This document shows positions 52,412-61,305 of a stretch of 64,000 bases of DNA, piece by piece. A program made the position numbers and the translations under genes. The notes under the pieces are model-generated. The model saw nothing but the letters and a program-made list of their open reading frames with translations. It ran no database searches and was not told the DNA's origin. Numbering within the stretch: the first letter of the stretch is position 1; every line of letters begins with the position of its first letter. This DNA comes from Caballeronia sp. SEWSISQ10-4 2 (GTDB lineage Bacteria > Pseudomonadota > Gammaproteobacteria > Burkholderiales > Burkholderiaceae), in the NCBI RefSeq assembly GCF_030464885.1, contig NZ_JALPRJ010000039.1, positions 23,425 to 87,424 of the forward strand, in the 5' to 3' direction.

Positions 52412-53457
52412 GCCATGACCGCTGAGCGGTTCCAGTTGATCGTCTTGGACAGGGCCAGTTCCAAAGGAGTGAATTCGTCGACATCAAGCGCGTGACGCGC
52501 CTTCGACGTATCCGGTACATAACGCGGCGCCGGACCATTGCCGGCCCGCGCTGCCGGTGTTGCGGGCAGCGTCGAGCCGCATTGGTCTTCCACCATCCGC
52601 GCGAGATCGGTGATCGATATTTCGCGCTCGGAGCCCACGTTATACGCGGCTCCGCTTTCACCGCGAACCAGCATGCGCAAGAGCCAGATGCACGCGTCGG
52701 CCATGTACAGGTAGCTGCGCAACGGACGGCCGTCGCCGTTGATACCAATCTGTTTTCCCGCCAGCGCATCGCGGATGAAATTGCCCGCGGCGAACGGACC
52801 GTCCAGCGGAATGGCCGGTCCAAGCAACGCATAGATCCGCGCGATGCTGACGTGCATGCCGCTGTGCTGTTGCGCGTAAGCAGATGCGAGCCATTCGGCG
52901 GCGCGCTTGCTCTCACCGTAGGCGCTTGCCATCTTCAACGGGTCGGGTGCGCCCGAGAACGTTTCGGGCGTACGCGCGAGTGTGGCCGGTTGTACGCCGT
53001 ACACCGCACCACTCGATGTCAGCAGAAACCTCGATGCACCGTTAGCCTGTGCGAAATCCAGCACACGCCGCGTGCCGGTCACGCCGGTATCGAACACGCG
53101 CAAGGCGTCGCCGGCACGGGCAAGATCGGCAACGTCAGTCGCCGCGTGAATACAGGCGTCGATAGCTTGGCGTTCTGCCTCGAAACTCGCCACATCGCCT
53201 TGAATGAGCGTCATGCCGCGCGCAGCGAACAGATGCGGTGCGTAATCGATGGCTTTTTGCGGATCTCGGCTCAGCGCAACCGTTTCGATCTTGCAGCCAG
53301 TCAGGCGGTTCGCGTGTTGCACCGCCTCGAGCAGCCACGAGCCGATAAAGCCCGTGCCGCCGGAGACGAAGAGCCGCGCCCGGTCGAGAGCGGACCAGAC
53401 GTCGGCGGTACGCTCGACGACGAAGTCCAGGTCATCCTGAGGCAGCGGCTTGCGCAT
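52408..53457 (-). CDS. NAD-dependent epimerase/reductase of the CDP-sugar block
   Basis: A 349-residue extended SDR. The NAD loop is LFVSGGTGFIGSWLLEA; the catalytic site has LLTSSGAVYG and Tyr-x3-Lys in YGESKRAAEW; the C-terminal part has YLYMADACIWLLRML and YNVGSEREISI. Its position between rfbH and the split transketolase suggests that it acts on the CDP-3,6-dideoxy-keto sugar or on the branched product. It resembles CDP-abequose/paratose-type reductases only at the fold level, so the product is unknown. Confidence 0.82.
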   Translation of the reverse strand: MRKPLPQDDLDFVVERTADVWSALDRARLFVSGGTGFIGSWLLEAVQHANRLTGCKIETVALSRDPQKAIDYAPHLFAARGMTLIQGDVASFEAERQAIDACIHAATDVADLARAGDALRVFDTGVTGTRRVLDFAQANGASRFLLTSSGAVYGVQPATLARTPETFSGAPDPLKMASAYGESKRAAEWLASAYAQQHSGMHVSIARIYALLGPAIPLDGPFAAGNFIRDALAGKQIGINGDGRPLRSYLYMADACIWLLRMLVRGESGAAYNVGSEREISITDLARMVEDQCGSTLPATPAARAGNGPAPRYVPDTSKARHALDVDEFTPLELALSKTINWNRSAVMA

Positions 53458-53467
53458 AAATCCCGCT

Positions 53468-54784
53468 TTAGAAGTTCACGCCGAGGAACGTCTCGATCTT
53501 CTCGACAATGAAGTCGAGCATCTCGCGGGAGAGGCCCGGATACACGCCGACCCAGAACGTCTGGTTCATGATGATGTCGGTGTTCGTCAGTTCGCCACTC
53601 ACGCGATAGTTGCGTCCGATCATGTACGGCTGGCGCGTGAGGTTGCCCGCGAACAGCAGGCGGGTGCCGATCTTGTTCTGATCCAGGTACGCAAGCAGGT
53701 CCACACGACGGAAATCGGCCTCAGGCTTGAGCGTGATCGGGAAACCAAACCACGACGGGTTTGAATTCGGCGTCGCGTGCGGCAGGATCAAGAATTCCTT
53801 GCAGCTTTGAAGCTTGTCATGCAGGTACGCGAAGTTGTCGCGACGCGCTTGCACGAAGCCTTCCGCACGATCCATCTGCGCGAGTCCGCAGGCTGCCTGC
53901 ATGTCGGTGATCTTCAGGTTGTAGCCGAGGTGCGAATACGTGTACTTGTGATCGTAGCCTTCGGGCAGGTTGCCGAGCTTCCAGCAGAAACGCTTGCCGC
54001 ACGTGTTGTCCTTGCCCGGCGCGCAATAGCAATCGCGGCCCCAGTCGCGGAACGATTCTGCAATCAGCTTCAGTTCCGGATTGTTCGTGAAGACTGCGCC
54101 GCCTTCGCCCATCGTGATGTGATGCGCCGGATAGAAGCTGATCGTACCGATATCGCCGAAGGTGCCAACCAGCTTGCCGTCGTAAGTTGCGCCCAATGCG
54201 TCGCAGCAATCTTCGATCAACCACAGGTTGTACTTCTTGCACAACGCGACGATCGTCTCGAGGTTGTACGGATTGCCAAGCGTATGCGCGAGCATGATCG
54301 CTTTCGTCTTCGGCGAGATCGCCGCTTCAATCTGGGTCGCGTCGATGTTGTACGTGCCAAGCTCCACATCCACGAAAACCGGAATCGCGCCAAATTGCAG
54401 GATCGGGTTGACGGTGGTGGGGAAGCCTGCAGCCACGCCGATCACTTCGTCGCCCGGACGGATGGCGCGATCGCCGAGTCGCGGCGAGGTCAGCGTAGAG
54501 AACGCGACCAGGTTTGCCGACGAACCCGAGTTCACGGTAATCAGGAAGTTCACGCCAATGAACTTGGCCAGCTTCTTCTCGAATTCGTCGTTGAAACGAC
54601 CGGTCGTGAGCCATGCATCGAGGGACGCGTGGACCATCGCTTCCATCTCGGGCGCACCGACTACCTTGCCCGCAGGCGGCACGACGGACTTGCCAGGTTC
54701 GAAGGCAACGGGCTGCGAAGCGATCTCGCCGTACTGCCGGACGAGCTGGATGATTTGTTCTCGGAGCTGATCTTTCGTTGTCAT
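53468..54784 (-). CDS. rfbH: CDP-4-keto-6-deoxyglucose-3-dehydrase (E1)
   Basis: A 438-residue PMP and [2Fe-2S] enzyme that removes O-3 from CDP-4-keto-6-deoxyglucose, the key step to 3,6-dideoxyhexoses. The usual PLP Lys is His (His221 in SFYPAHHITMGEGGA), the family hallmark. The cluster Cys pattern is present: Cys193 (or 194) in EDCCDALGA and Cys252, 254 and 262 in RDCYCAPGKDNTCGKRF. The start at 54784 (MTTKDQLREQI) matches the family and has GGA ahead; a TTG at 54799 overlapping the rfbG stop is an alternative. The partner reductase (E3/ddhD) is not in the window. Confidence 0.95.
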   Translation of the reverse strand: MTTKDQLREQIIQLVRQYGEIASQPVAFEPGKSVVPPAGKVVGAPEMEAMVHASLDAWLTTGRFNDEFEKKLAKFIGVNFLITVNSGSSANLVAFSTLTSPRLGDRAIRPGDEVIGVAAGFPTTVNPILQFGAIPVFVDVELGTYNIDATQIEAAISPKTKAIMLAHTLGNPYNLETIVALCKKYNLWLIEDCCDALGATYDGKLVGTFGDIGTISFYPAHHITMGEGGAVFTNNPELKLIAESFRDWGRDCYCAPGKDNTCGKRFCWKLGNLPEGYDHKYTYSHLGYNLKITDMQAACGLAQMDRAEGFVQARRDNFAYLHDKLQSCKEFLILPHATPNSNPSWFGFPITLKPEADFRRVDLLAYLDQNKIGTRLLFAGNLTRQPYMIGRNYRVSGELTNTDIIMNQTFWVGVYPGLSREMLDFIVEKIETFLGVNF

Positions 54785-54795
54785 GGTGGGGTCCG

Positions 54796-55866
54796 TCAAA
54801 TTTGGGTGTATTTATCGATCTGGGCTAGCGTAACGGCCTTCACGTCTTCGTTACCAGCCGCTGCCTTGTACCAGGCGACGATCGTGTCAAGTGTATGGTT
54901 CAGGTCCCAGCGCGGCCGCCAGCCCAGCCGTGCGCGCGCCTTCGAGCAGTCCAGCTTGAGGAACGTAGCCTCGTGCGGATGCTCGCCGCCGTCGAGACGC
55001 CAGTTAGCGCCGTCGCCCCATTGGGACGTCAGCCGCTCCACGATCGCTTGAACCGGTTGCGCGTCCGAGTCGTTGGGGCCGAAGTTCCACGCGTCGGCGA
55101 AACGCGGTCCCTCGGTGTAGAGCTTTTCAGCCAGCATCAGATAGCCGCTAAGCGGTTCAAGCACGTGCTGCCACGGACGAATGGCGTGCGGGTTGCGAAT
55201 GTTTACCGTCTCGCCGCGCGAGATCGCACGCATGATGTCCGGAATCAGCCGGTCAGCCGCCCAGTCGCCGCCGCCGATCACATTGCCTGCTCGTCCGCTT
55301 GCCACGGCAACACCATGTGTTGCGTAGGTGGCGGGATTGAAGAACGAGTTCCGGTACGCCGAGGTTACGAGTTCAGCACAGCCCTTGCTGCTGCTGTACG
55401 GATCGTAGCCGCCCATTGCTTCGTTCTCGCGATACCCCCATTCCCATTCGCGATTCTCGTAGCACTTGTCCGTTGTCACGATGACGACAGACCGCACGCC
55501 CGGAACCTGCCGGACGGCGTCGAGCACGTGCACCGTGCCCATCACGTTTGTCTCGTAGGTTTCCACCGGGGTCACATACGACTCGCGCACGAGCGGTTGC
55601 GCCGCCATGTGGATCACGATGTCGGGGCTCGCGGCTTTCATGGCTTCGGTCAGCAAGGCGCGATCCCGGATATCGCCGATGATCGATTCGATGCCGTCGG
55701 CCACACGCCCGAGCGTGAACAGGTTGGGCGTGGTGTCCGGTGCAAGGGCGAAGCCGGTGACGCGGGCGCCGAGCGCCTGTAACCAAAGCGTAAGCCAGCT
55801 GCCTTTGAAGCCCGTATGACCGGTAAGAAAGACCTTCTTGCCGCGCCAGAACGCTTGGTCGATCAT
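54796..55866 (-). CDS. rfbG: CDP-glucose 4,6-dehydratase
   Basis: A 356-residue SDR making CDP-4-keto-6-deoxyglucose. Motifs: VFLTGHTGFKGSWLTLWLQ (the CDP-glucose dehydratase version of the NAD loop), HMAAQPLVRESYVTPVETYE, VIVTTDKCYENREWEWGYRE, YDPYSSSKGCAELVTSAYR and ASGRAGNVIGGGDWAADRLI. The ATG at 55866 overlaps the rfbF stop by one base. It is co-transcribed with rfbF and rfbH. Confidence 0.96.
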   Translation of the reverse strand: MIDQAFWRGKKVFLTGHTGFKGSWLTLWLQALGARVTGFALAPDTTPNLFTLGRVADGIESIIGDIRDRALLTEAMKAASPDIVIHMAAQPLVRESYVTPVETYETNVMGTVHVLDAVRQVPGVRSVVIVTTDKCYENREWEWGYRENEAMGGYDPYSSSKGCAELVTSAYRNSFFNPATYATHGVAVASGRAGNVIGGGDWAADRLIPDIMRAISRGETVNIRNPHAIRPWQHVLEPLSGYLMLAEKLYTEGPRFADAWNFGPNDSDAQPVQAIVERLTSQWGDGANWRLDGGEHPHEATFLKLDCSKARARLGWRPRWDLNHTLDTIVAWYKAAAGNEDVKAVTLAQIDKYTQI

Positions 55867-56636
55867 TACCACACCTTCCACGGCGCGCGGCCGGTTTGCC
55901 AGAGCTCTTCGAGATGGTTCTTGTCGCGCAGCGTGTCCATGGGCTGCCAGAAGCCTTCGTGTTCGAAGGCTGAAAGCTGGCCGCCTTCCGCGAGTTTCTC
56001 GAGCGGTTCGCGTTCCCAGATGCAGTCATCGTCGGGAATCAGGTCGATGACCTTCGGCGAGAGCACGAAGAAGCCGCCGTTGATCATGCCGCCGTCGCCC
56101 TTCGGCTTTTCCTTGAACGAACTCACTTTATTGTCGTGCAAGTCCAGCGCACCGAAACGACCGGGCGGGAAGGTGGCGGAGAGTGTTGCGAGCGTGCCTT
56201 GCTGCTTGTGGAACTCGATCAGCGATGTGATGTTGATGTTGCTCACGCCGTCGCCGTAGGTGAAGCAGAATGCTTCCTCGTCCTTCACGAAATCCTTGAC
56301 GCGACGCAGCCGTCCGCCTGTCATCGTGGACTCGCCCGTGTCCACCAGCGTTACTTTCCACGGCTCGGCATATTGCTGATGCACCTGCATTTCGTTCGTG
56401 CGCATGTCGAACGTAACGTCAGACGTGTGAAGAAAGTAATTGGCGAAATATTCCTTGATCACGTAGCCCTTGTAGCCGCAGCAGATCACGAAATCATTCA
56501 CGCCATAGGCTGAATAGATTTTCATGATGTGCCAGAGGATCGGCTTCCCGCCAACCTCGATCATTGGCTTCGGACGATTGACGGTATCTTCGGAAATCCG
56601 GGTTCCAAGTCCGCCTGCAAGAATTACAGCTTTCAT
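55866..56636 (-). CDS. rfbF: Glucose-1-phosphate cytidylyltransferase
   Basis: A 256-residue nucleotidyltransferase making CDP-glucose, first step of the CDP-3,6-dideoxyhexose route. Motifs: AVILAGGLGTRISEDTVNRP, KPMIEVGGKPILWHIMKIYS, FTYGDGVSNINI and GRFGALDLHDNKV. It is the first gene of a minus-strand block that runs down to gtrB. Confidence 0.96.
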   Translation of the reverse strand: MKAVILAGGLGTRISEDTVNRPKPMIEVGGKPILWHIMKIYSAYGVNDFVICCGYKGYVIKEYFANYFLHTSDVTFDMRTNEMQVHQQYAEPWKVTLVDTGESTMTGGRLRRVKDFVKDEEAFCFTYGDGVSNINITSLIEFHKQQGTLATLSATFPPGRFGALDLHDNKVSSFKEKPKGDGGMINGGFFVLSPKVIDLIPDDDCIWEREPLEKLAEGGQLSAFEHEGFWQPMDTLRDKNHLEELWQTGRAPWKVW

Positions 56637-56883
56637 TGAAATCCTGTTGAGTGCAGTGATTAATGAGCAACGATCGGTCCGGCCGACGCGTGCATTAGGA
56701 AACCGTTGCGCTCAGCGCTTGCCGGGTGTCATTAAGCAATGAAACGCGTGTCTACGCGTTATCTACCGCATAGACAGATTCGGTAAGCTATCGAAAGGGA
56801 ATTTGCGCATTATAGAGTACGGTTTCGACCGTGACGATAGTCCGGGGAAGTCCCGGGCTATGTCTTTGCGCGCTTGATGCCGT
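56637..56883. other. Control region upstream of rfbF
   Basis: A gene-free gap of about 250 bases between a glycosyltransferase and rfbF, both on the minus strand. It contains the promoter at 56809-56837. Confidence 0.6.
56809..56837 (-). promoter_or_regulatory. Likely promoter of the rfbFGH-transketolase-gtrAB block
   Basis: On the minus strand a perfect -10 TATAAT (56814 to 56809) lies 17 bases after a four-of-six -35 match TCGTCA (56837 to 56832). The leader to rfbF is about 170 bases. Confidence 0.45.
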
Positions 56884-58011
56884 CTAGCGGACTGTGGCCG
56901 CACCGCTGGCGTTGGCTAGCCGCCTGTATAAATCCACATAGCCGTCTACCATTTTTTCGGCTGTGAACTTCGCTTGAAAGCGCTCCCGCGCCTTTGCTCC
57001 CAGATTTGTCGCCAAGGCGTCATCCCCCCACAACCTCCCCATCGCCTCGCGCAACGCACCCGGATCACTAGGCGGCACCACCAGCCCCGTCTCCCCATCC
57101 ACGTTCACATACGAGGTCCCGGTCCCGATCTCCGTCGATATCATCGCCTTCCCGAACATCGCCGCTTCCAGCAGCGAGATCCCGAACGCTTCAGACCGCA
57201 AATGCGACGGGAACGTCAGCGCATGACAGAGCGTGAGCAGGGCGATCTTGTCGTCGTCACCTACCGGCCCGACAAAATCCACGTTGTTCAACTTCAACCG
57301 TTCCGCCTGCGCCCGCAGCTCCCGCTCGACCGGCCCCGACCCGACGATCACCACCCGGAACTCCGTTCCCGGCAGCGCATCGAGGAGCACGTGCAAGCCC
57401 TTGTAATACCGGAGATTGCCAACGAACAAAAAGAACTTCGGCCCGGCGCGCTCGCGCCAGTACCGCAATTTCTCGGCCGTCGGCGTCGCATACGACGTCT
57501 CGTCCAGCCCGATCGGAATCACTTCGACTTTGTCGCGATACCGCTGCAGCACCTCGCTCGTCGCCAGGTAGTTCGGCGACGTCGCCACGATCTTGTCCAC
57601 GCTCGCCAGGAAGCGGTCCCGCAGCGGCTTATAAAACTGCAGCAACACTTTCTGCCGCACGATATCCGAGTGATATGTCACGATCGACGGTTTATGCACA
57701 CGCGAAGCGAAGTGCACGACATCGGCGAACGGCCAGGGGAAATGGTAGTGAATCAGATCGGCGTGTTCGGCCAGTTCGCGAAAGCGCCGAAACGCCGCGA
57801 GCGAGAACGCCGACGACGCAATCTCGACATCGAGTTTCGCGCGATGGTGAAGGTGATCGCCGAAGTCGACCGTGCTCGTGTCCTTGGACACGGTCAGCAC
57901 TTCGCTCGTCACGCCGCGCTTCGCGGCGCCCGAACAAATCTGGCCGATCAGTTCTTCGACGCCGCCCATCGAATCGGGCTTGTACGTCTTATAGAAGTGT
58001 AAAACGCGCAT
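56884..58011 (-). CDS. GT4 glycosyltransferase
   Basis: A 375-residue GT-B enzyme. The acceptor-side loop GGVEELIGQICSGAAKRG comes early, then SIVTYHSDIVRQKVL, the donor-side LFVGNLRYYKGLHVLLDAL and E-x7-E in SEAFGISLLEAAMFGKAM. It probably adds an internal sugar (mannose or rhamnose type) of the O-antigen. The start at 58011 (MRVLHFYKTYKPDSMGG, with GGGA ahead) is chosen; a GTG at 58086 would add a poorly conserved leader. It follows manC on the same strand. Confidence 0.9.
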   Translation of the reverse strand: MRVLHFYKTYKPDSMGGVEELIGQICSGAAKRGVTSEVLTVSKDTSTVDFGDHLHHRAKLDVEIASSAFSLAAFRRFRELAEHADLIHYHFPWPFADVVHFASRVHKPSIVTYHSDIVRQKVLLQFYKPLRDRFLASVDKIVATSPNYLATSEVLQRYRDKVEVIPIGLDETSYATPTAEKLRYWRERAGPKFFLFVGNLRYYKGLHVLLDALPGTEFRVVIVGSGPVERELRAQAERLKLNNVDFVGPVGDDDKIALLTLCHALTFPSHLRSEAFGISLLEAAMFGKAMISTEIGTGTSYVNVDGETGLVVPPSDPGALREAMGRLWGDDALATNLGAKARERFQAKFTAEKMVDGYVDLYRRLANASGAATVR

Positions 58012-58124
58012 AGATCCCGCTGAGGTGGCCGGCGGATGGGATCCAGCCGGCGATAAAGCGAGCAAAGCACCCGCCGCGTTCTTCACATTCCCCGGCGGCG
58101 GTTGCTAAGAGAAGCTAGTAGCAA

Positions 58125-59576
58125 TCAGGCCGGCACGCGGCCATAAACGTCCTCGAAGCGGACGATATCGTCTTCACCAAGATACTCGCCGCATTGCACT
58201 TCGATCAGCACGAGATCCATCACCCCCGGATTGATGAGCCGATGCTTGTGCCCGGCGGGAATGTAGGTCGACTCGTTCGGCTGCAGCGAGATGATCTGCT
58301 CACCGTTGACAATGTCCGCGCAACCGCTCACCACGATCCAGTGCTCGCTACGGTGATGGTGCATCTGCAACGACAGTTGCGCATTCGGCTTCACCACAAT
58401 GCGCTTCATCTTGAAGCGATCGCCTTCTTCGAGCACGGTGTACGTGCCCCACGGACGATGCACCGTCCGGTGCAGCCGGTACGCATCGTGATTGACCTTC
58501 TTGAGCTTGGCGACGATCTGCTTTACGTCCTGCGCCCGGTCACGCGATGCAATCAGCAGCGCATCGGCGGTATCTACAACGATCAGGTCCTGCACGCCCA
58601 CCGCACCGATCATGCGGCCGTCTTCGCTGCGGATAAAGCAGTTGTCGACTTCGTACAGCTCGGCTTCGCCATGAATGCGGTTGCCGCGTGCATCAGGCGA
58701 GGTGAGTTCGCTGATGGACAGCCACGAGCCAATGTCGCTCCAGCCCATTTCGCACGGCACGACGTTGACGTTGTCCGAGCGTTCCATCACGGCATAGTCG
58801 ATGGAGATATCTTCAGCACGGCTGAATTGCGCGCCATCGAGCTCGACGGTGTAACCATCCTTCGACGTACTGCGCTTCGCATCGATAACCGCGGCAATGG
58901 CCGGTTCGAGCACGGTCGGAGCGTACTTCTCGAGCTCGGCGAGCATGGTCTCGGCGGTGAAGCAGAACATGCCGGCGTTCCACAGATGCCGGCCATCGGC
59001 GACGAGTTCTTCAGCCACGGCCAACTGCGGCTTCTCGACGAACTGCACGACCTTGTGCACGGCTTCCGAGCCGGCCAACGGCGCGCTTTCGAATTCGATG
59101 TAACCGTAGCCCGTTTCCGGCTTGGTCGGCCGAATCCCGAACGTGACAATCCGGCCTTCCTGCGCAGCACGCGCCGCGTGTTCTACGGCGGCGCCGAATG
59201 CGGCTTCGTCTTCCACGAGCTGGTCGGCAGGCATCACGAGCATGATCGCGTCCGCGCCATGCTGCTGGCGCACGACTTCCGCCGCCACGCCGATGGCCGC
59301 AGCGGTATTGCGCGCCGACGGTTCCAGGATGAAGCCAAGCTGATTCACACCCGATTTGGCGTCAACACATTCGTCTTTCGTCAGGAAATACGTTTCGCGA
59401 TTCGTAACGATGACCACTTCATTGGCGCTCGCCACATGCGATGCGCGCAGAAACGTCTTTTGCAGCAGGCTCTGCCCATCGGCCAGTTTCAGCAGCGGCT
59501 TAGGGAAGGCTTCGCGGGACACCGGCCACAGGCGGGTACCCGCGCCCCCACAAATAATGACGGGAATGATGTTCAT
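58125..59576 (-). CDS. manC: Mannose-1-phosphate guanylyltransferase / mannose-6-phosphate isomerase
   Basis: A 483-residue bifunctional enzyme making GDP-mannose. The N-terminal nucleotidyltransferase has IICGGAGTRLWPVSREAFPK, then FILEPSARNTAAAIG and FVEKPQ. The C-terminal cupin (about 365-480) has VHRPWGTYTVLEEGDRFKMK, QMHHHRSEHWIVVSGCA and PAGHKHRLINPG for the isomerase. The product feeds gmd, and hence GDP-6-deoxyhexoses, and any mannosyl transferases. Confidence 0.96.
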   Translation of the reverse strand: MNIIPVIICGGAGTRLWPVSREAFPKPLLKLADGQSLLQKTFLRASHVASANEVVIVTNRETYFLTKDECVDAKSGVNQLGFILEPSARNTAAAIGVAAEVVRQQHGADAIMLVMPADQLVEDEAAFGAAVEHAARAAQEGRIVTFGIRPTKPETGYGYIEFESAPLAGSEAVHKVVQFVEKPQLAVAEELVADGRHLWNAGMFCFTAETMLAELEKYAPTVLEPAIAAVIDAKRSTSKDGYTVELDGAQFSRAEDISIDYAVMERSDNVNVVPCEMGWSDIGSWLSISELTSPDARGNRIHGEAELYEVDNCFIRSEDGRMIGAVGVQDLIVVDTADALLIASRDRAQDVKQIVAKLKKVNHDAYRLHRTVHRPWGTYTVLEEGDRFKMKRIVVKPNAQLSLQMHHHRSEHWIVVSGCADIVNGEQIISLQPNESTYIPAGHKHRLINPGVMDLVLIEVQCGEYLGEDDIVRFEDVYGRVPA

Positions 59577-60101
59577 TGAACGGCTCGAAAAAGACTGAAT
59601 TGGGGCAGGGAAGCGGCGATTTTAGCGGATTTCGAGACGGCGGTGCCCTGTTTCAGAACATCTGGTTACTGTTGTTGCAGCAATCGAGCCCCCCACGGCT
59701 CGCCGCGAGAAGGGGGTTTTGATATCGTGTATGGGCGACTTCTATCGCTTGTTGTATAAGCTTGCGCGGGTAAGGAAGCGACAGGACTGTTCTATCCGGC
59801 AAGTGTTGTCAGGCAAATTGGGGTAAAGGGCCGGTGTGTTAAATTCCGAGGTTGCGTCCAGGGTACGCGAAGCGCGCTGAGCCGCGGCGAGAGCGGGGCT
59901 CTCGCACGGGAAAATCTGTCCAATCGATCAGGAAAACAGGACGGATGCAGAGCGGTCTGCTTAGGCGGCTTTTATCCCGGCTGTAAGAGTCTTGAAACGG
60001 CTTGAAACTTATTTGCATGCAGCGGTCGATGACGGCTAAACCGTCATCGCAGACCTCTTTTTGCTTTTTGTTTGTTCACCACGCCAACTAAACGCTAACG
60101 C
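59577..60101. other. Divergent control region between manC and the right-hand operon
   Basis: About 525 bases with no gene. It must hold promoters for manC (minus) and the 60102 operon (plus), but I could not choose clean boxes. The hairpin at 60028-60048 lies in the plus-strand leader. Confidence 0.55.
60028..60062 (+). promoter_or_regulatory. Hairpin and T-run in the leader of the right-hand operon
   Basis: A perfect 8-base-pair stem (GATGACGG / CCGTCATC, 60028-60035 with 60041-60048) and CTAAA loop are followed nine bases later by a TTTTT run. It sits only about 40 bases before the start codon, so it could be an attenuator or the end of a short upstream transcript. Confidence 0.4.
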
Positions 60102-61286
60102 ATGAAACTGCTTTTCGATCTCAACTCACTTCGTCCACCGAGAAGCGGCGTCGGCTACTACACGCAGCATCTGCTGGAAGGATTGCGCGATGAGCCGGAT
60201 GTGCAGGGGCTGGCGGGCTGGGTGGGCGCAGAGCGTTTCGAAGGCGACCGCTTGCTCGCGCTGATCAATCAACGCGTGGCATTGAGTAAGGGCGTGCAGT
60301 TCAGCGAGGGCATCGCGGCGAAGGTGCTGCAGAAGGCGCGCAGCCTACCCGGTTTGTATCGCGGAAGGACGATCGTGCGGGCGATCAAGTCGCGTGAAGT
60401 GCGCGATGATTTTGCCCGCCGCGGCTATGTTTATCACGAGACCAACTTCGTGGCCTCGCGGTACAAGGGCCCGACTGTCGTGACCATTCACGACTTGTCG
60501 CATCGGCGGCATCCGGAGTTTCATCCACGCGTGGCGGTGGAATATCTGGACCGCGAGCTGCCGAAAACGCTGCGGCAAGCGCAGGTCGTGATCGCGGATA
60601 GTCATTACACGGCGAACGATATCGTCGATATCTACGGCGTTCCAGAGTCGAAGATCGTCACCATTCATCTGGGCGTGGAAGCGGCGTTCCAGCCGTATTC
60701 GGCGGAATCGTGCGCCGAGGCGCTCGCCGAGCTTGGCCTGAAGCATCGCGGTTTCGTGCTGTCCGTGTGCACGCTGCAGCCGCGCAAGAATCTGCAGCGG
60801 CTGGTCGAAGCGTTCGCGCGCCTGCCCGCGGAGATGCGCAGCGCCTTTCCGCTCGTGCTGATCGGCGCGGACGGCTGGAAGAATTCCGCGTTGATGCGCG
60901 TCATCGAACCTCTCGCGCGTGATAACCAGATTGTGGTGCCCGGCTATGTGCCGCGGGAAAATTTACTAAAACTGTATGCATCGGCGGCATTGTTTGCTTA
61001 TCCGTCGTTATTCGAAGGCTTCGGTCTGCCTGTTGCCGAAGCCATGGCGAGCGGCGTGGCCGTGCTGACATCGAATCTGACCTCGTTGCCGGAGGTATCG
61101 GCGGGGGCCACGTGGGAGGTGGATCCGTATTCCATCGACGACATCGCGGCCGGTATGGAGCGCCTGCTCGGCGATCCGGCTCTGCGCGACGAACTTATCG
61201 CCAGGGGCTTGCGGCGGGCCGCCGATCTGACCTGGGGCGCGACCGTCGCCCAGACGTGCGCGGTGTATCGCGGATTGTCGGCATGA
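60102..61286 (+). CDS. GT4 glycosyltransferase (mannosyltransferase-like)
   Basis: A 394-residue GT-B enzyme resembling WbaZ/WbpY-type mannosyl/rhamnosyl transferases. It starts LLFDLNSLRPPRSGVGYYTQ with the acceptor loop. Later motifs are VVTIHDLSHRRHPEFHPR, VCTLQPRKNLQRLVEAF and E-x7-E in FEGFGLPVAEAMASGVAVL. It is the first gene of the operon leading to WbpL- and WbpM-type genes and is likely to add an early sugar to the lipid-linked acceptor. Confidence 0.9.
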   Translation: MKLLFDLNSLRPPRSGVGYYTQHLLEGLRDEPDVQGLAGWVGAERFEGDRLLALINQRVALSKGVQFSEGIAAKVLQKARSLPGLYRGRTIVRAIKSREVRDDFARRGYVYHETNFVASRYKGPTVVTIHDLSHRRHPEFHPRVAVEYLDRELPKTLRQAQVVIADSHYTANDIVDIYGVPESKIVTIHLGVEAAFQPYSAESCAEALAELGLKHRGFVLSVCTLQPRKNLQRLVEAFARLPAEMRSAFPLVLIGADGWKNSALMRVIEPLARDNQIVVPGYVPRENLLKLYASAALFAYPSLFEGFGLPVAEAMASGVAVLTSNLTSLPEVSAGATWEVDPYSIDDIAAGMERLLGDPALRDELIARGLRRAADLTWGATVAQTCAVYRGLSA

Positions 61287-61305
61287 AGCTGTGGAGATCG
61301 CTGTC

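Noticed and set aside
58194..59579. A 461-codon open frame antisense to manC
   Set aside because: The manC protein is unmistakable on the other strand; the antisense product is low-complexity and shows no family.
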